NCBI GenBank assembly: GCA_023380675.1
Contig: JAMCRS010000438.1
Span: 58,832 to 122,831 of the forward strand
Direction: 5' to 3'
From: Chloroflexota bacterium
GTDB lineage: Bacteria > Chloroflexota > Anaerolineae > UBA4142
DNA: 64,000 nucleotides
Shown here one piece after another: positions 15,184 to 24,928 of the stretch (positions are counted from its first letter, which is position 1; each line of letters opens with the position of its first letter). The position numbers and the translations under genes are program-made. The notes beneath the pieces were generated by a model. That model was given only the letters and a program-made list of their open reading frames with translations, was not told the origin of the DNA and did no database searches.

Positions 15184-16245
15184 CTACAGGTCTTGGGCCG
15201 CGCTCTTGTCCAATAACCAGACGACGTGTCCCGCCGCCGGTTGAATCAATTGCGCGGGTAGGTCGTCCGGCCGGTAGTCTCCCCGTAAGACGGCGCGGAC
15301 CGTTGGCGCCTTGTCCGGCCCCGCTACCAGGAACAGGATGTTCAGTGCGGCATTGATCACCGGAACGGTCAGCGTGATGCGGTCCATATTGGTCTCTGCC
15401 ACATGATAGCCAGCCACCCAGCGCTCGACTTGGTGGAGCACTGCCGTATGCGGAAAGAGAGAAGCGGTATGACCATTCTCGCCAAGCCCGAGCAGGACCA
15501 AGTCGAATTGCGGGACCGCATCAACCGCCGGCTGGAACCAATCCCGCAGCGTTTTCTCATACTCTTGGGCCGCCTCTGGCGCGCCCTTTTCCGCCGAAAT
15601 CCGGTGAATGTTCTGGACGGGTATCGGTACCTGCGAGAGCAGGGTCTCATTCGCCATGCGGAAATTGCTCGCCGGGTCATCGGGCGGGACTGCGCGCTCG
15701 TCGCCCCAAAAGACATAGACCCGGGTCCAGTCCACCCGCGGCGCGAAACCGGGCGAAGCGAGGAGGGTGTAAAGCGGACGCGGGGTCGCACCGCCGGAGA
15801 GGGCTATGCTAAAGCGCCCGCGCGCCGCGATGGCCTGTCGCGCCAACAAAACGAATCGCTCGGCTGCGTTCCGGCTGAGAGTCGCGAGGTCTGGCACGCG
15901 CACCAGCCCGGGGCCCGGCACGGCGGCGAAGGTGAGCGCGAGTGCGCCCATCGCCTCATCTTCCGTCCAATAGCGATGAAAGACGTTCCGAGGAACCGAG
16001 ACCATATCTCCTTCTCGAACCGCGCTTGTCTCTTCGCCGATGCTCACGCGGCCTTGACCCTCGGTCACGACAAACCACTCGTCAAAGGGCGCGGCGTGGT
16101 CGTCAGACGAGGCGTGCGCGTCAAAATAGAGCGCGGTGGCATCGTAGGTGGCCCCTTGCGCCATCGCGATCATCCGCATGCCGGTACACCCAGGGCGGGT
16201 GACCGGCACCGCCGTCTTCGAGTCTAGATGGATAAGCTGCACCAA
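15184..16245 (-). CDS. pgl: Cupin domain fused to 6-phosphogluconolactonase
   Basis: 353 residues. The C-terminal part (about 110-350) is a 6-phosphogluconolactonase of the Pgl/DevB type: SIALSGGATPRPLYTLLAS, VYVFWGDERAVPPDDPASN and LVLLGLGENGHTASLFPHT are the family signatures, with the catalytic His in GHTASLFP. The N-terminal part (about 1-105) is a cupin: APFDEWFVVTEGQGRVSIGE, then VREGDMVSVPRNVFHRYW. Pgl enzymes are normally about 240 residues and lack this domain. The lactonase hydrolyses 6-phosphogluconolactone between the zwf and gnd products encoded just upstream. The cupin may sense or convert a sugar, perhaps as an epimerase-like or regulatory domain. Confidence 0.9.
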   Translation of the reverse strand: MVQLIHLDSKTAVPVTRPGCTGMRMIAMAQGATYDATALYFDAHASSDDHAAPFDEWFVVTEGQGRVSIGEETSAVREGDMVSVPRNVFHRYWTEDEAMGALALTFAAVPGPGLVRVPDLATLSRNAAERFVLLARQAIAARGRFSIALSGGATPRPLYTLLASPGFAPRVDWTRVYVFWGDERAVPPDDPASNFRMANETLLSQVPIPVQNIHRISAEKGAPEAAQEYEKTLRDWFQPAVDAVPQFDLVLLGLGENGHTASLFPHTAVLHQVERWVAGYHVAETNMDRITLTVPVINAALNILFLVAGPDKAPTVRAVLRGDYRPDDLPAQLIQPAAGHVVWLLDKSAAQDL

Positions 16246-16294
16246 GACACCTCGCTGGGGGCAAAGTCGCCCATGAACTCCATGGTAAGCGACC

Positions 16295-17836
16295 TCACGT
16301 CGCGCGCCAGCTCCGGCCCTCCTGCGCGAGCATCTCGTTAGCCTGCGTCGGTCCCCACGTGCCCGCGTGGTAATTCGGGAATTTGGGCGGCGGGGCTTGT
16401 TTCCACCGCTCGAGGACGGGCATCATCAGAGACCACGCGAATTCGACCTCATCTTTGCGGTTAAAGAGGGTCGAGTCTCCGCGCATGGCGTCAAGCAAGA
16501 GAGTCTCGTAGGCCTCGCCGGGAGCAGAGCCGAACGCGCTCTTGTAGTAAAAGTCCATCTTGACGTCGCGCAGCTCAATCGTCTGGCCCGGCCGCTTAGC
16601 CGCGAATCTCAGGTGAATCCCTTCGTCCGGCTGGATACGCAGCGCCAGCACGTTCGGCTTGAGACTGGGAATCGTCTCGCGCGCAAAGAGAGGATGGGGC
16701 ACGTCCTTGAATTGGATGGAAATCTCGGTAATGCGCTTGGGCATCCGTTTGCCGGTGCGCAGGCAGAACGGGACGCCCTCCCAGCGCCAGTTGTCGATGT
16801 GCAGTATGAGGGCGACGAATGTCTCGGTATTCGAATTGGGATTCACGCGATCCTCTTGCCGATAACCCGGCATGCCATTGCCGGGGCCGTACTGGCCGCG
16901 CACCACTTCCCGGTCCACTTCTTCCGGCGAGAGCGGGCAGATCGCGCGCATCACCTTGACTTTTTCGTCGTGAACGGAATTCGCGTCGAAAGAAACGGGC
17001 GGTTCCATCGCCGTCAAGCAGATGAGTTGGAGCAGGTGCGATTGGACCATATCCCGCAGAGCGCCCGCGAGGTCGTAATAGGGGCCCCGTCCCTCGACGC
17101 CGACCGATTCGGCTGCTGTGATCTGAACGTGGTCGATATAGTTGCGATTCCACAGCGGCTCGAAAATGGTATTCGCAAAGCGCAAGGCGAGAATATTCTG
17201 CACGGTCTCTTTGCCGAGATAGTGATCGATGCGATAGATCTGCGGCTCGTTAAAGACCGGCAGGATACGGCGGTTCAGTTCGAGCGCGCTTTCCAGGTCA
17301 TTCCCATACGGCTTTTCGACGATGATCCGGTCCCAGCCCGGGCTGTGATTGAGCCCAGCCGCCCCCAGTTGCTCGGCGATCAAGGCATAGTAATCGGGCG
17401 CCGTCGCCAGATAGTAAAGCCGGTTCCCCTCCGTCCCGCGGTCGGCGTCGATTCTTTTCATCAACTCGTCCAGCCGCCGGTAGCCGGCGGGATCGTGGAA
17501 TTCCGCCTGAAGGTAAAAGATCCCCTGGGCGAACTTGGTCCAGGTCTCATTGTCGGTCGGCTTGTTACGGCCAAACTCTTGGACGCTGGCGCGCAGTTCG
17601 TTGCGGAATTCCTCATCCGTCTTGGGCCGCCGGGCAAACCCGACGACCGAAAAGCCCTCCGGCAGCTTGTGGTCGGAGAACAAGTCATAGAGCGCCGGCA
17701 CCAGCTTGCGGTGTGTCAGGTCCCCCGTTGCCCCAAAGATGACGAGAACATTCGGTTCGGGCACCTCGTGCGGCGGCATCCCGACCCGCATCGGGAGGAT
17801 TTTCGTCCCATCTTCGGTTGCGGTTTCCGGGATCAT
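16295..17836 (-). CDS. zwf: Glucose-6-phosphate dehydrogenase
   Basis: 513 residues from the ATG at 17834-17836, one base after the gnd stop; the longer frame would overlap gnd. The NADP-binding GATGDLTHRKLVPALYD, the substrate-binding RIDHYLGKETVQN (catalytic region) and the C-terminal part with RIQPDEGIHLRF are all present. It oxidises glucose 6-phosphate to 6-phosphogluconolactone, the entry step of the oxidative pentose phosphate pathway, and supplies NADPH. It is co-transcribed with gnd and the lactonase gene. Confidence 0.96.
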   Translation of the reverse strand: MIPETATEDGTKILPMRVGMPPHEVPEPNVLVIFGATGDLTHRKLVPALYDLFSDHKLPEGFSVVGFARRPKTDEEFRNELRASVQEFGRNKPTDNETWTKFAQGIFYLQAEFHDPAGYRRLDELMKRIDADRGTEGNRLYYLATAPDYYALIAEQLGAAGLNHSPGWDRIIVEKPYGNDLESALELNRRILPVFNEPQIYRIDHYLGKETVQNILALRFANTIFEPLWNRNYIDHVQITAAESVGVEGRGPYYDLAGALRDMVQSHLLQLICLTAMEPPVSFDANSVHDEKVKVMRAICPLSPEEVDREVVRGQYGPGNGMPGYRQEDRVNPNSNTETFVALILHIDNWRWEGVPFCLRTGKRMPKRITEISIQFKDVPHPLFARETIPSLKPNVLALRIQPDEGIHLRFAAKRPGQTIELRDVKMDFYYKSAFGSAPGEAYETLLLDAMRGDSTLFNRKDEVEFAWSLMMPVLERWKQAPPPKFPNYHAGTWGPTQANEMLAQEGRSWRAT

Positions 17837-17837
17837 A

Positions 17838-18746
17838 TTATTCTCTCTTGACCGCGTGCCCGCCAAACTGATTGCGCAAGGCGGCAATCACCTTGGCGCC
17901 GAACGAATCGGGTTCGCGGGAGCGGAACCGTTCGATCAGAGAGAGGGTAATGACCGGCGCGGGCACATCCGTATCAATCGCCTGCTGCACCGTCCAGCGC
18001 CCCTCCCCCGAGTCCTCGATATAGCCCTGGATATCCTTCAGATCGCTCCCTTCCTTGGCAAAGGCATCCGCGGCGAGCTCGAGCAGCCACGAACGCACGA
18101 CGCTCCCCTGGTCCCACAAGACGGCGATCTGATGCAGGTCGAGCTTGTAAGGAGAGGCGTGCAGAATTTCGAACCCCTCGCCGTAGGCCTGGAGCATTCC
18201 ATACTCGATGCCGTTGTGCACCATCTTGACAAAGTGCCCCGCGCCGCTCGCTCCGACGTAAGCACAGCCGTTCGGCGGCGCGAGCGTCTTGAAGATGGGC
18301 TCGCAGTGATCGTAGGTTTCCTTTTCTCCTCCCACCATCACACAATAGCCTACCTGGAGACCCCAGACGCCGCCGCTCGTCCCGCAATCCAAATAGTGCA
18401 TCTTTTTGTCCGCGGCCTTTTGGGCGCGGCGAACAGAATCGTGATAATTCGAGTTGCCGCCGTCGACGACAATGTCCCCCGGGGAGAGGAGCAGGAGAAA
18501 ATTATCGAGCGCCTGCTCCGTCACCTCGCCGGAAGGGAGCATGATCCAGATGATGCGCGGCGGCTTGAGTTGGTCCACCACCTCGGCAAAAGTCTTGGTC
18601 GGTATCGCTCCGTGCTCTTTGGCCAGCGCTTCCGTCTTGGCATAGGTCCGGTTCCAGGCGACCACCCGGTGACCGCCCTGTATCAGACGGATGGCCATAT
18701 TATCTCCCATGCGGCCTAAACCAATCATCGCGAGTTCCATCGTCAC
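17838..18746 (-). CDS. gnd: 6-phosphogluconate dehydrogenase, short (GndA/YqeC-like) form
   Basis: 302 residues. Rossmann motif MIGLGRMGDNMAIRL at the N-terminus, DGGNSNYHDS, the substrate-binding CGTSGGVWGLQVG and the catalytic-lysine region FVKMVHNGIEYGMLQAYGEG. The length is that of the NAD-preferring short class rather than the 470-residue dimeric enzyme. It converts 6-phosphogluconate to ribulose 5-phosphate with loss of carbon dioxide. The gene follows the Tal-Pgi gene by about 60 bases and abuts zwf. Confidence 0.95.
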   Translation of the reverse strand: MTMELAMIGLGRMGDNMAIRLIQGGHRVVAWNRTYAKTEALAKEHGAIPTKTFAEVVDQLKPPRIIWIMLPSGEVTEQALDNFLLLLSPGDIVVDGGNSNYHDSVRRAQKAADKKMHYLDCGTSGGVWGLQVGYCVMVGGEKETYDHCEPIFKTLAPPNGCAYVGASGAGHFVKMVHNGIEYGMLQAYGEGFEILHASPYKLDLHQIAVLWDQGSVVRSWLLELAADAFAKEGSDLKDIQGYIEDSGEGRWTVQQAIDTDVPAPVITLSLIERFRSREPDSFGAKVIAALRNQFGGHAVKRE

Positions 18747-18808
18747 TCCTTTTCTTGTGATCTGCAGCGCGGATGCCTCATTTCACCATGCGTACGAGAT
18801 GAAATAGT

Positions 18809-21800
18809 TCACCTCGCGTGCACCGTGCGCTTTGTGGTTCTAGCCGTCTTCTTAGCGGGCCGGTGACCCTCGCCGCGGCCTCGCCCAGGTCCTGCGGGGC
18901 GGGACGCGACCCGCGACCCCTTGCGCGGCCTCCGGGCGGCGCGGGCCCGGGTGGTCCTATGCGCCGCCTTGCGAACGGCAGCCTTGCGAGCCGGCGGCCG
19001 CGCTGCCCTGCGGGTGGCGCGTCCAGGATAGAGAGCAGCCCGCACATCGGCGAGAACCAGCTCCAGCCGGGCCCCCTTTTTCAAGTGAATGCGGAGCGCC
19101 CGCCGTCCGTGGGTGATTAAAGATTGCCAATCCCCCAGCGACTGGGCGTGCTTGAGCGTACCAAAGGTGTATGGTTCGCCCGGGATGGGCACGTCGCCCT
19201 TGTCCTCCGCGGTGACCTGGAGCGCGAGAACCGTGTTCGGTCCGCCCTTGTGCAGTTGGCCGGTCGAGTGCAAAAAGCGCGGTCCGTATCCGAGGGTGGT
19301 CGCGATCTTGAGCGCGTCGCGGACGGCGACACGCGCCTCCTGGAGAGTCTCGTCGTTCTCGGGCGTTTGCTCGAGATAGGCCATGAGCGCGAGATAATCG
19401 CCCGGTCGCTTGAGCTTGAAAAACGCGTCAAGCTTTCCCCGCAGACTCTTCGCGCCCACGGACTCCTGGCTCAAATAGACGGCGACCTGCTTGTCTTCCC
19501 AGGCTGGCGGGCCCGCTTCAAAGCTGTGATGGCCCTCGTACACTTCTAGCTCTCGCTGTGTATTGTCCTTGGACTCTTGCACGTTTGGCTGGTCAAAGGC
19601 ATCGATACCGATCACCGCGCCCGCGACGGCAATGGCAAACTCCCAGCGGAAGAACTCGGCGCCCATCGCATACTTGTTGCCCAGTTCATACCGGATCACC
19701 GGCTGGCCGGCCTGCTCGAGCGCGTCCACCTTGCGGTCGAGCCCATCCGTGCGGTCACTCGCCAACCGCAAGTAGACGAACACGCGATCATCGCCATAGG
19801 CCGCCGGGGCGCCGACCGGCTCACGATCAACCGGAATGAGCCCTTTGCCTTCCTTGCCCGTCGACTCGGCAATCAACTGCTCAGCCCAGGTTCCAAACGA
19901 ACCAATGCTCCGGGAGGCCACGAGCGTGACCTTGTTGCGCCCGTGTTGCGCCAGGGTACCCAGGACCGTGCCGAGCCAGACGCCCGGATTCCCCCGGGCC
20001 GGCTTGTCGGGTCCGCAGGCGCGTGCCATCTCTTCTGCCCGGTCAAGCAACTGGCCGACCTCCAGCCCCATGGCGGCCGCCGGGACTAGGCCAAAATACG
20101 AGAGCGCGGAGTAACGTCCGCCGATGTCGCCCGGGTTCTGGAACACGCGGCGAAAATGGTTTTCGAGAGCCGTCTTTTCCAGCCCCGTCCCCGCATCCGT
20201 AACGGCGACGAAATTCTCACCCGCACCGTCCCCCTTTTTGGCCCGCACCTTTCCAAAGAAATACTTGTACTGGTCAGTCGTCTCGACGGTCCCGCCGGAT
20301 TTGCTCGCGATGATGAACAGGGTCTTTGTAATGTCGATTTGTTTTTCGACGTGGGAAATCGTCGCCGGGTCCGTGGTGTCGAGCACGTGGACCCGAGGAT
20401 ATCCGCGGGCTGAGCCAAAGGTCTGGTTCAGGACCTCGACGCATAGGCTGCTCCCGCCCATCCCGCACAACACCACATCCTTGAACTTGGCCTGCTTGAT
20501 TTCGTCGCCAAATTGTGCAAGTTCAGCGAGGTGCTGCCGCATATCAGACGCCACCGTTAGCCAGCCGAGGCGGTCCTTGATCTCGGCCTGATGCGCGGGG
20601 TCTTGCTTCCAAAGACTGGCGTCCTTGTGCCACACCCGCTCGGCCACCCGGTTCTTGTCCGCCGCTACCAGGGCGGCGTCCACTTGCTGCGTGTATCCAT
20701 TCAGGTTGGCTCTGGGGTGTCCATCCTGGCTCACCATGATCGCCTGCCGCTTGGCCTGAATGACCTGCAACAGCTGGTCGAGCGACTGGTCGAATTTGAC
20801 AACCCCTTCCTCCAGCACCTGGTCGGTGATCGCGTCAATGCTCAGACCCACCTCGGCCAGCGTCTGCAAGTTCCGGCGTGCTCCTTCCAGGTCTTGCTCA
20901 ATCGTGAGGTGCGGATCGCCGTGATCGTGATAGGCCTCGATGGTCTCGAGCGGCAAGGTATTGATCGTGTCCGGACCGATCAAGTCCTCGACGTACAGCA
21001 CATCGGAATAGTGAGGATTCTTGGTGCTCGTGCTGGCCCAGAGCGGTCGCTGCACGCGCGCCCCCCGAGCGCGCAGAGGCGCAAACCGCGCGTCGCCAAA
21101 AATGCGCTTGAAGGACTCGTACGCCATCTTGGCATTGGCAATGGCGACTTTGCCGCCGAGACTCTCCAGCTTCGCCGTCAGCGCGGGGTCGGTGGTCGTC
21201 CGCAGCTTCTCTTCCACGAGCTTGTCCGCAAGCGTATCGATGCGGCTCACGAAAAAGCTGGCGACGGAAGCTACGCGGTCGATCGGTTTACCCTCGGCGG
21301 CGCGGCGTTCGAGCGCGCGAACATAGGCGAATGCGACCTGCTCATAGGCTTGAATGGAAAAGAGCAGCGTGATGTTGATATTAATGCCCTGGTACAAGCA
21401 CTCTTCGATCGCCGGCACCCCTTCTTTAGTCCCGGGGATTTTGATCATGATATTCGGCCGGTTCACTTCCCGAAAAAAGCGTTTGGCCTCCGCAATCGTC
21501 CCATTCGTGTCATACGCCAACTTGGGCGAGACCTCGATGCTCACGAAACCATCCGCACCTTGCGTCCGGTCGTAAACAGGGCGAAAGACGTCGGCCGCCA
21601 TACGCACGTCCTCGGTCGCAATCGCCTCGTAAATGTCGTTCGGCCCCTTGCCTTGAGTGGCCAGTTGGCGAATGAGGTCGTCATAGTCCGAGCTGCCGCC
21701 GACGGCTTTTTCAAAGATGGTCGGATTCGCCGTCTCGCCGCTGATGCCGTCCTTATCGCGGAGGCGCGCCAAGTCGCCGGATAGGATCTGGCTGCGTTGG

Positions 21801-21868
21801 ATACTATCCAACCAAATGGATTGTCCTAGTCGCTCCAATTCCTGAAGCGGGTTGCTTTCTGTAGGCAT
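18809..21868 (-). CDS. tal-pgi: Bifunctional transaldolase/glucose-6-phosphate isomerase with basic tail
   Basis: 1019 residues. Residues about 1-365 are transaldolase: SGETANPTIFEKAV, VSIEVSPKLAYDT and the Schiff-base lysine in NIMIKIPGTKEG. Residues about 380-930 are phosphoglucose isomerase: CGMGGSSLCVEVL, the sugar-isomerase segment LFIIASKSGGTVETTDQYKY and the later region with HKGGPNTVLALQV. The fusion is well known in Chloroflexota and some other phyla at about 950 residues. Here about 70 extra residues follow, very rich in Arg, Lys and Ala (RRAARPPARKAAVRKAAH...), like bacterial histone-H1-like tails. AAGGAG precedes the ATG; rpiB ends 12 bases upstream. Confidence 0.94.
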   Translation of the reverse strand: MPTESNPLQELERLGQSIWLDSIQRSQILSGDLARLRDKDGISGETANPTIFEKAVGGSSDYDDLIRQLATQGKGPNDIYEAIATEDVRMAADVFRPVYDRTQGADGFVSIEVSPKLAYDTNGTIAEAKRFFREVNRPNIMIKIPGTKEGVPAIEECLYQGININITLLFSIQAYEQVAFAYVRALERRAAEGKPIDRVASVASFFVSRIDTLADKLVEEKLRTTTDPALTAKLESLGGKVAIANAKMAYESFKRIFGDARFAPLRARGARVQRPLWASTSTKNPHYSDVLYVEDLIGPDTINTLPLETIEAYHDHGDPHLTIEQDLEGARRNLQTLAEVGLSIDAITDQVLEEGVVKFDQSLDQLLQVIQAKRQAIMVSQDGHPRANLNGYTQQVDAALVAADKNRVAERVWHKDASLWKQDPAHQAEIKDRLGWLTVASDMRQHLAELAQFGDEIKQAKFKDVVLCGMGGSSLCVEVLNQTFGSARGYPRVHVLDTTDPATISHVEKQIDITKTLFIIASKSGGTVETTDQYKYFFGKVRAKKGDGAGENFVAVTDAGTGLEKTALENHFRRVFQNPGDIGGRYSALSYFGLVPAAAMGLEVGQLLDRAEEMARACGPDKPARGNPGVWLGTVLGTLAQHGRNKVTLVASRSIGSFGTWAEQLIAESTGKEGKGLIPVDREPVGAPAAYGDDRVFVYLRLASDRTDGLDRKVDALEQAGQPVIRYELGNKYAMGAEFFRWEFAIAVAGAVIGIDAFDQPNVQESKDNTQRELEVYEGHHSFEAGPPAWEDKQVAVYLSQESVGAKSLRGKLDAFFKLKRPGDYLALMAYLEQTPENDETLQEARVAVRDALKIATTLGYGPRFLHSTGQLHKGGPNTVLALQVTAEDKGDVPIPGEPYTFGTLKHAQSLGDWQSLITHGRRALRIHLKKGARLELVLADVRAALYPGRATRRAARPPARKAAVRKAAHRTTRARAARRPRKGSRVASRPAGPGRGRGEGHRPAKKTARTTKRTVHAR

Positions 21869-21880
21869 GGTAGCTCTCCT

Positions 21881-22335
21881 TCAGCTTGCTTGCTCTTTTT
21901 CGATCTCGAGTACCTTGTCGAGCCGCCGCCGGAAGCGCTCTTCTCCCGCGAACGTCGCCCCCAAGAATGCGCGCACCAACTCTTTCGCCACCTCGTCCCC
22001 GATGACACGGGCACCCAGGCAGAGCACGTTCATGTTGTCGTGCTCGACCCCTTGGTGCGCCGAATAGGTGTCGTGGCAGACCGCGGCACGGACGCCGCGC
22101 ATCTTGGAGGCCGCGATGCTTGCCCCCACTCCGCTCCCGCAGATGAGGATGCCGCGTTCGGCTTCCCCCCGCAAAAGCGCTTCTCCGACGGCGCGCGCAA
22201 AATCAGGGTAATCGTCGCCGGGATTGAGAGCCTCTGCTCCGCAGTCCACCACCCCATATCCGAGCTGGCTCAGTTGCTCGGCGATGGCCTGCTTGAGTAT
22301 GAAACCTCCATGGTCCGCACCGATGGCCACCTTCA
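21881..22335 (-). CDS. rpiB: Ribose-5-phosphate isomerase B
   Basis: 151 residues from the ATG at 22333-22335, which opens KVAIGADHGGFILKQAIAEQ, the RpiB N-terminus. The catalytic Cys is in ILICGSGVGASIAASKM and the ring-opening loop in HDNMNVLCLGARVIG. It interconverts ribulose 5-phosphate and ribose 5-phosphate. It sits between tkt and tal-pgi as part of the pentose phosphate operon. Confidence 0.95.
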
Positions 22336-22366
22336 TGTGCCCCCCCAGAAACATCGTCGAGAAATT

Positions 22367-24427
22367 TTACCTTTTCACGAGCGCGAGCGCTTGAGCGACA
22401 ACATGCTCGACGGTGAACCCCAGCTTTTCGTAGGCGACCTTCCCTGGCGCGGAAGCGCCGAACCGGTCAATGCCAATCACGGCGCCCTCGTCGCCGACAT
22501 AGCGGGACCATCCCATCGAAACGCCGGCTTCCACCGCCACGCGCACGCGCACCGAAGGCAAGAGCACCGAGTCGCGATACTCTTTCGGCTGCGCGTCAAA
22601 GTATTCCCAACTGGGCATCGAGACGAGACGAGCGGCTACCCCTTGCTCTTGCAGTTTCTGCTGCGCCCCGACGATTAGGTTTACCTCAGACCCGCTTGCG
22701 ATCAAGATCGCGTCCGGCTTGCCGTTCGGCGCATCCGCGAGCACATAGGCCCCGCGGCGCGCTCCTTCGGCTGAGGCATATTTGCTCCGGTCGAGCGTGG
22801 GCACAGTCTGGCGCGTAAAGATGAGCGCCACCGGTCCTTCGGCTTCCATCGCCATGCGCCACGCGACCGCCGTCTCGTTCGCATCCGCAGGACGAATCGT
22901 CGCGAGCTGCGGGATCGCGCGCAGCGAAGCGAGTTGGCCGATCGGCTGATGAGTCGGACCGTCTTCCCCGAGCGCGATGCTGTCATGCGTGAACACGAAA
23001 ATGACGTGCGCCTTCATAAGTGCGGCGAGCCGTATCGACGGCCGCATATAATCGGAAAAGGTAAGAAACGTCGCCGTAAACGGGATTACGCCGCCATGCA
23101 CCGACATCCCGTTCGAGGCTGAAGCCATCACGTGTTCGCGCACGCCAAAATAGATATTCCGACCCGCGTAGCTCCATCCACCGCCGATAGAACCCTGCAT
23201 GTCGCCGCGCGCATCCTGAGGGGGCTCAAAATCCCCCATGCCTTGCAGCGCCGTATAGGTGGAGGGGTTCAAGTCGGCCGACCCGCCAATCAGCGTGGGG
23301 ACCTTTTTCGCGATAGCATTCATGACCTTGCCGGAAGCGATGCGGGTCGCGACTCCTTTAGAGTCCGCGGGAAAGCTCGGGAGATCGGCCGCCCAGTCCT
23401 TGGGCAATTCGCCGTTCATCGCTTGCTTGAGCTCGCGCGCCAGGTCCGGATAAGCCTTTTCGTACGCCGACCAGCGCTGCGCCCATTCGCCTTCTTCCTT
23501 TTTCCCCTGGTCGACGGCCTTGCGGAAATGCTCCAGTGCCTGCTCCGGCACGTAGAAAGGAGGCTCGACCGGCCAGCCCAGATTCTCCTTCGTCGCCTTG
23601 ACTTCATCCATGCCGAGAGGCGAACCGTGTGCCTCAAACGTATTCTGCTTGTGCGGCGCGCCATAGCCGAGGGTCGTCTGCACAAGGATGAGCGACGGAC
23701 GGTCCTTGACGGCCTGCGCGTTGCGGATGGCCTCGTCAATCGCGTCCACGTCATTCCCATCCTTGACCTCCTGCGTGTGCCAGCCGAACGCCTGAAAGCG
23801 CTCCGCGCGGTTCTCGGTAAACGTTAGATTCGTCGAGCTGGCCAGGGAGATATGATTGTTGTCGTACAGATAAATGAGCTTACCGAGCTTCAAATGGCCC
23901 GCCAGCGATCCCGCTTCCGAGGAGATGCCCTCCATCATGTCGCCGTCGCTCACAATCGCGTAGGTAAAGTGATTTACAATCTCGTGGCCGGGACGATTAT
24001 AGCGAGCCGCCAAAAAGGCCTCCGCGATCGCCATGCCGACGCCATTCCCAAAACCCTGGCCCAGTGGACCGGTCGTGGTCTCGACCCCGGGAGCGAGGCC
24101 GCGTTCGGGATGCCCTGGGGTCATGCTTCCCCACTGCCGGAATTGTTTGATCTGGTCCAACGGCAGATCATAGCCGGTGAGATGGAGCAGGCTGTAGAGC
24201 AGCATCGAGCCGTGCCCGGCGGAGAGGACAAAGCGATCGCGGTCCCACCAGCCGGGGTCTTTAGGATTGAATTTCAGATGGCGCGTCCACAAAACATAGG
24301 CCATCGGCGCCGCGTCAAGCGGCAGGCCCGGATGGCCGCTGTTCGCCGCTTGGACGGCGTCCACCGACAGAAATCGAATCGTATTGATACAGAGTTTGTC
24401 CAAATCGGTTCCAGTACTCATGCTCAC
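22367..24427 (-). CDS. tkt: Transketolase
   Basis: 686 residues, full length. N-terminal thiamine-diphosphate part with [40 protein letters not shown] and the metal-binding [20 protein letters not shown]; pyrimidine domain with [21 protein letters not shown]-terminal domain ends in [11 protein letters not shown]. It moves two-carbon units between sugar phosphates in the non-oxidative branch. A second ATG six bases downstream (24421) is an equally good start. It lies 26 bases after the YtfJ-like gene and before rpiB. Confidence 0.96.
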   Translation of the reverse strand: MSMSTGTDLDKLCINTIRFLSVDAVQAANSGHPGLPLDAAPMAYVLWTRHLKFNPKDPGWWDRDRFVLSAGHGSMLLYSLLHLTGYDLPLDQIKQFRQWGSMTPGHPERGLAPGVETTTGPLGQGFGNGVGMAIAEAFLAARYNRPGHEIVNHFTYAIVSDGDMMEGISSEAGSLAGHLKLGKLIYLYDNNHISLASSTNLTFTENRAERFQAFGWHTQEVKDGNDVDAIDEAIRNAQAVKDRPSLILVQTTLGYGAPHKQNTFEAHGSPLGMDEVKATKENLGWPVEPPFYVPEQALEHFRKAVDQGKKEEGEWAQRWSAYEKAYPDLARELKQAMNGELPKDWAADLPSFPADSKGVATRIASGKVMNAIAKKVPTLIGGSADLNPSTYTALQGMGDFEPPQDARGDMQGSIGGGWSYAGRNIYFGVREHVMASASNGMSVHGGVIPFTATFLTFSDYMRPSIRLAALMKAHVIFVFTHDSIALGEDGPTHQPIGQLASLRAIPQLATIRPADANETAVAWRMAMEAEGPVALIFTRQTVPTLDRSKYASAEGARRGAYVLADAPNGKPDAILIASGSEVNLIVGAQQKLQEQGVAARLVSMPSWEYFDAQPKEYRDSVLLPSVRVRVAVEAGVSMGWSRYVGDEGAVIGIDRFGASAPGKVAYEKLGFTVEHVVAQALALVKR

Positions 24428-24453
24428 TCCTCAAAAGCAGAATGCGGCGGACC

Positions 24454-24876
24454 TTATCTTCCCCGCGCCCTCATCCGCAGCATCATGCCAATCACAAAGC
24501 CGGCGGCCGTGAGAGCGGCCAGCCCCAGTTTGGTCGTATCCACAATCGGCTCGACGTAGGCACCGTCCGGCTGAATAATGATCGCGGCGACGGGTCGTGA
24601 GAGAACGCGGCCGCCGCCGCCGCCCCCCGCGCCGCCGTTCAAGTTCCGGCTCTCGTCTCTTCCGCCGCCCGTGCCCACCCCAAAGCCCATGACGCTCAGC
24701 ACTTCGGCGGAGGGGATGACGATGACGTCGCCGTTCTGTACCGGCTCCCCGTAGACGGCCTGAACATCTGCCGTCGCCAGGAACTGGTCCATAGTCTCTC
24801 GCACGATCTCTAGCGAGTCTGTCGGGTCAAGGAGTTTTTCCGTTGTCGATGCGGTCGGAGCAGTTTCGTCTACCAT
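24454..24876 (-). CDS. GerW/YtfJ family protein with C-terminal membrane segment
   Basis: 140 residues. VQAVYGEPVQNGDVIVIPSA, GFGVGTGGG, a Gly-only run (GGAGGGGGG) and SRPVAAIIIQPDGAYVEPIV match the spore protein YtfJ/GerW family, found also in non-spore formers. The last 25 residues form a membrane helix with a basic end (MMLRMRARGR). GGGAGGTG precedes the ATG. Its role outside sporulation is unknown. It shares the operon with the 91-residue membrane protein just upstream and tkt downstream. Confidence 0.85.
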   Translation of the reverse strand: MVDETAPTASTTEKLLDPTDSLEIVRETMDQFLATADVQAVYGEPVQNGDVIVIPSAEVLSVMGFGVGTGGGRDESRNLNGGAGGGGGGRVLSRPVAAIIIQPDGAYVEPIVDTTKLGLAALTAAGFVIGMMLRMRARGR

Positions 24877-24928
24877 GGTTCACCTCCCCAGAGGTTGCGA
24901 GGTCCAGCGACCTCCAGATACACAGAGA

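Noticed and set aside
16367..17851. A 494-codon frame antisense to zwf
   Set aside because: Shadow of a conserved enzyme gene; no ribosome-binding site or family resemblance.
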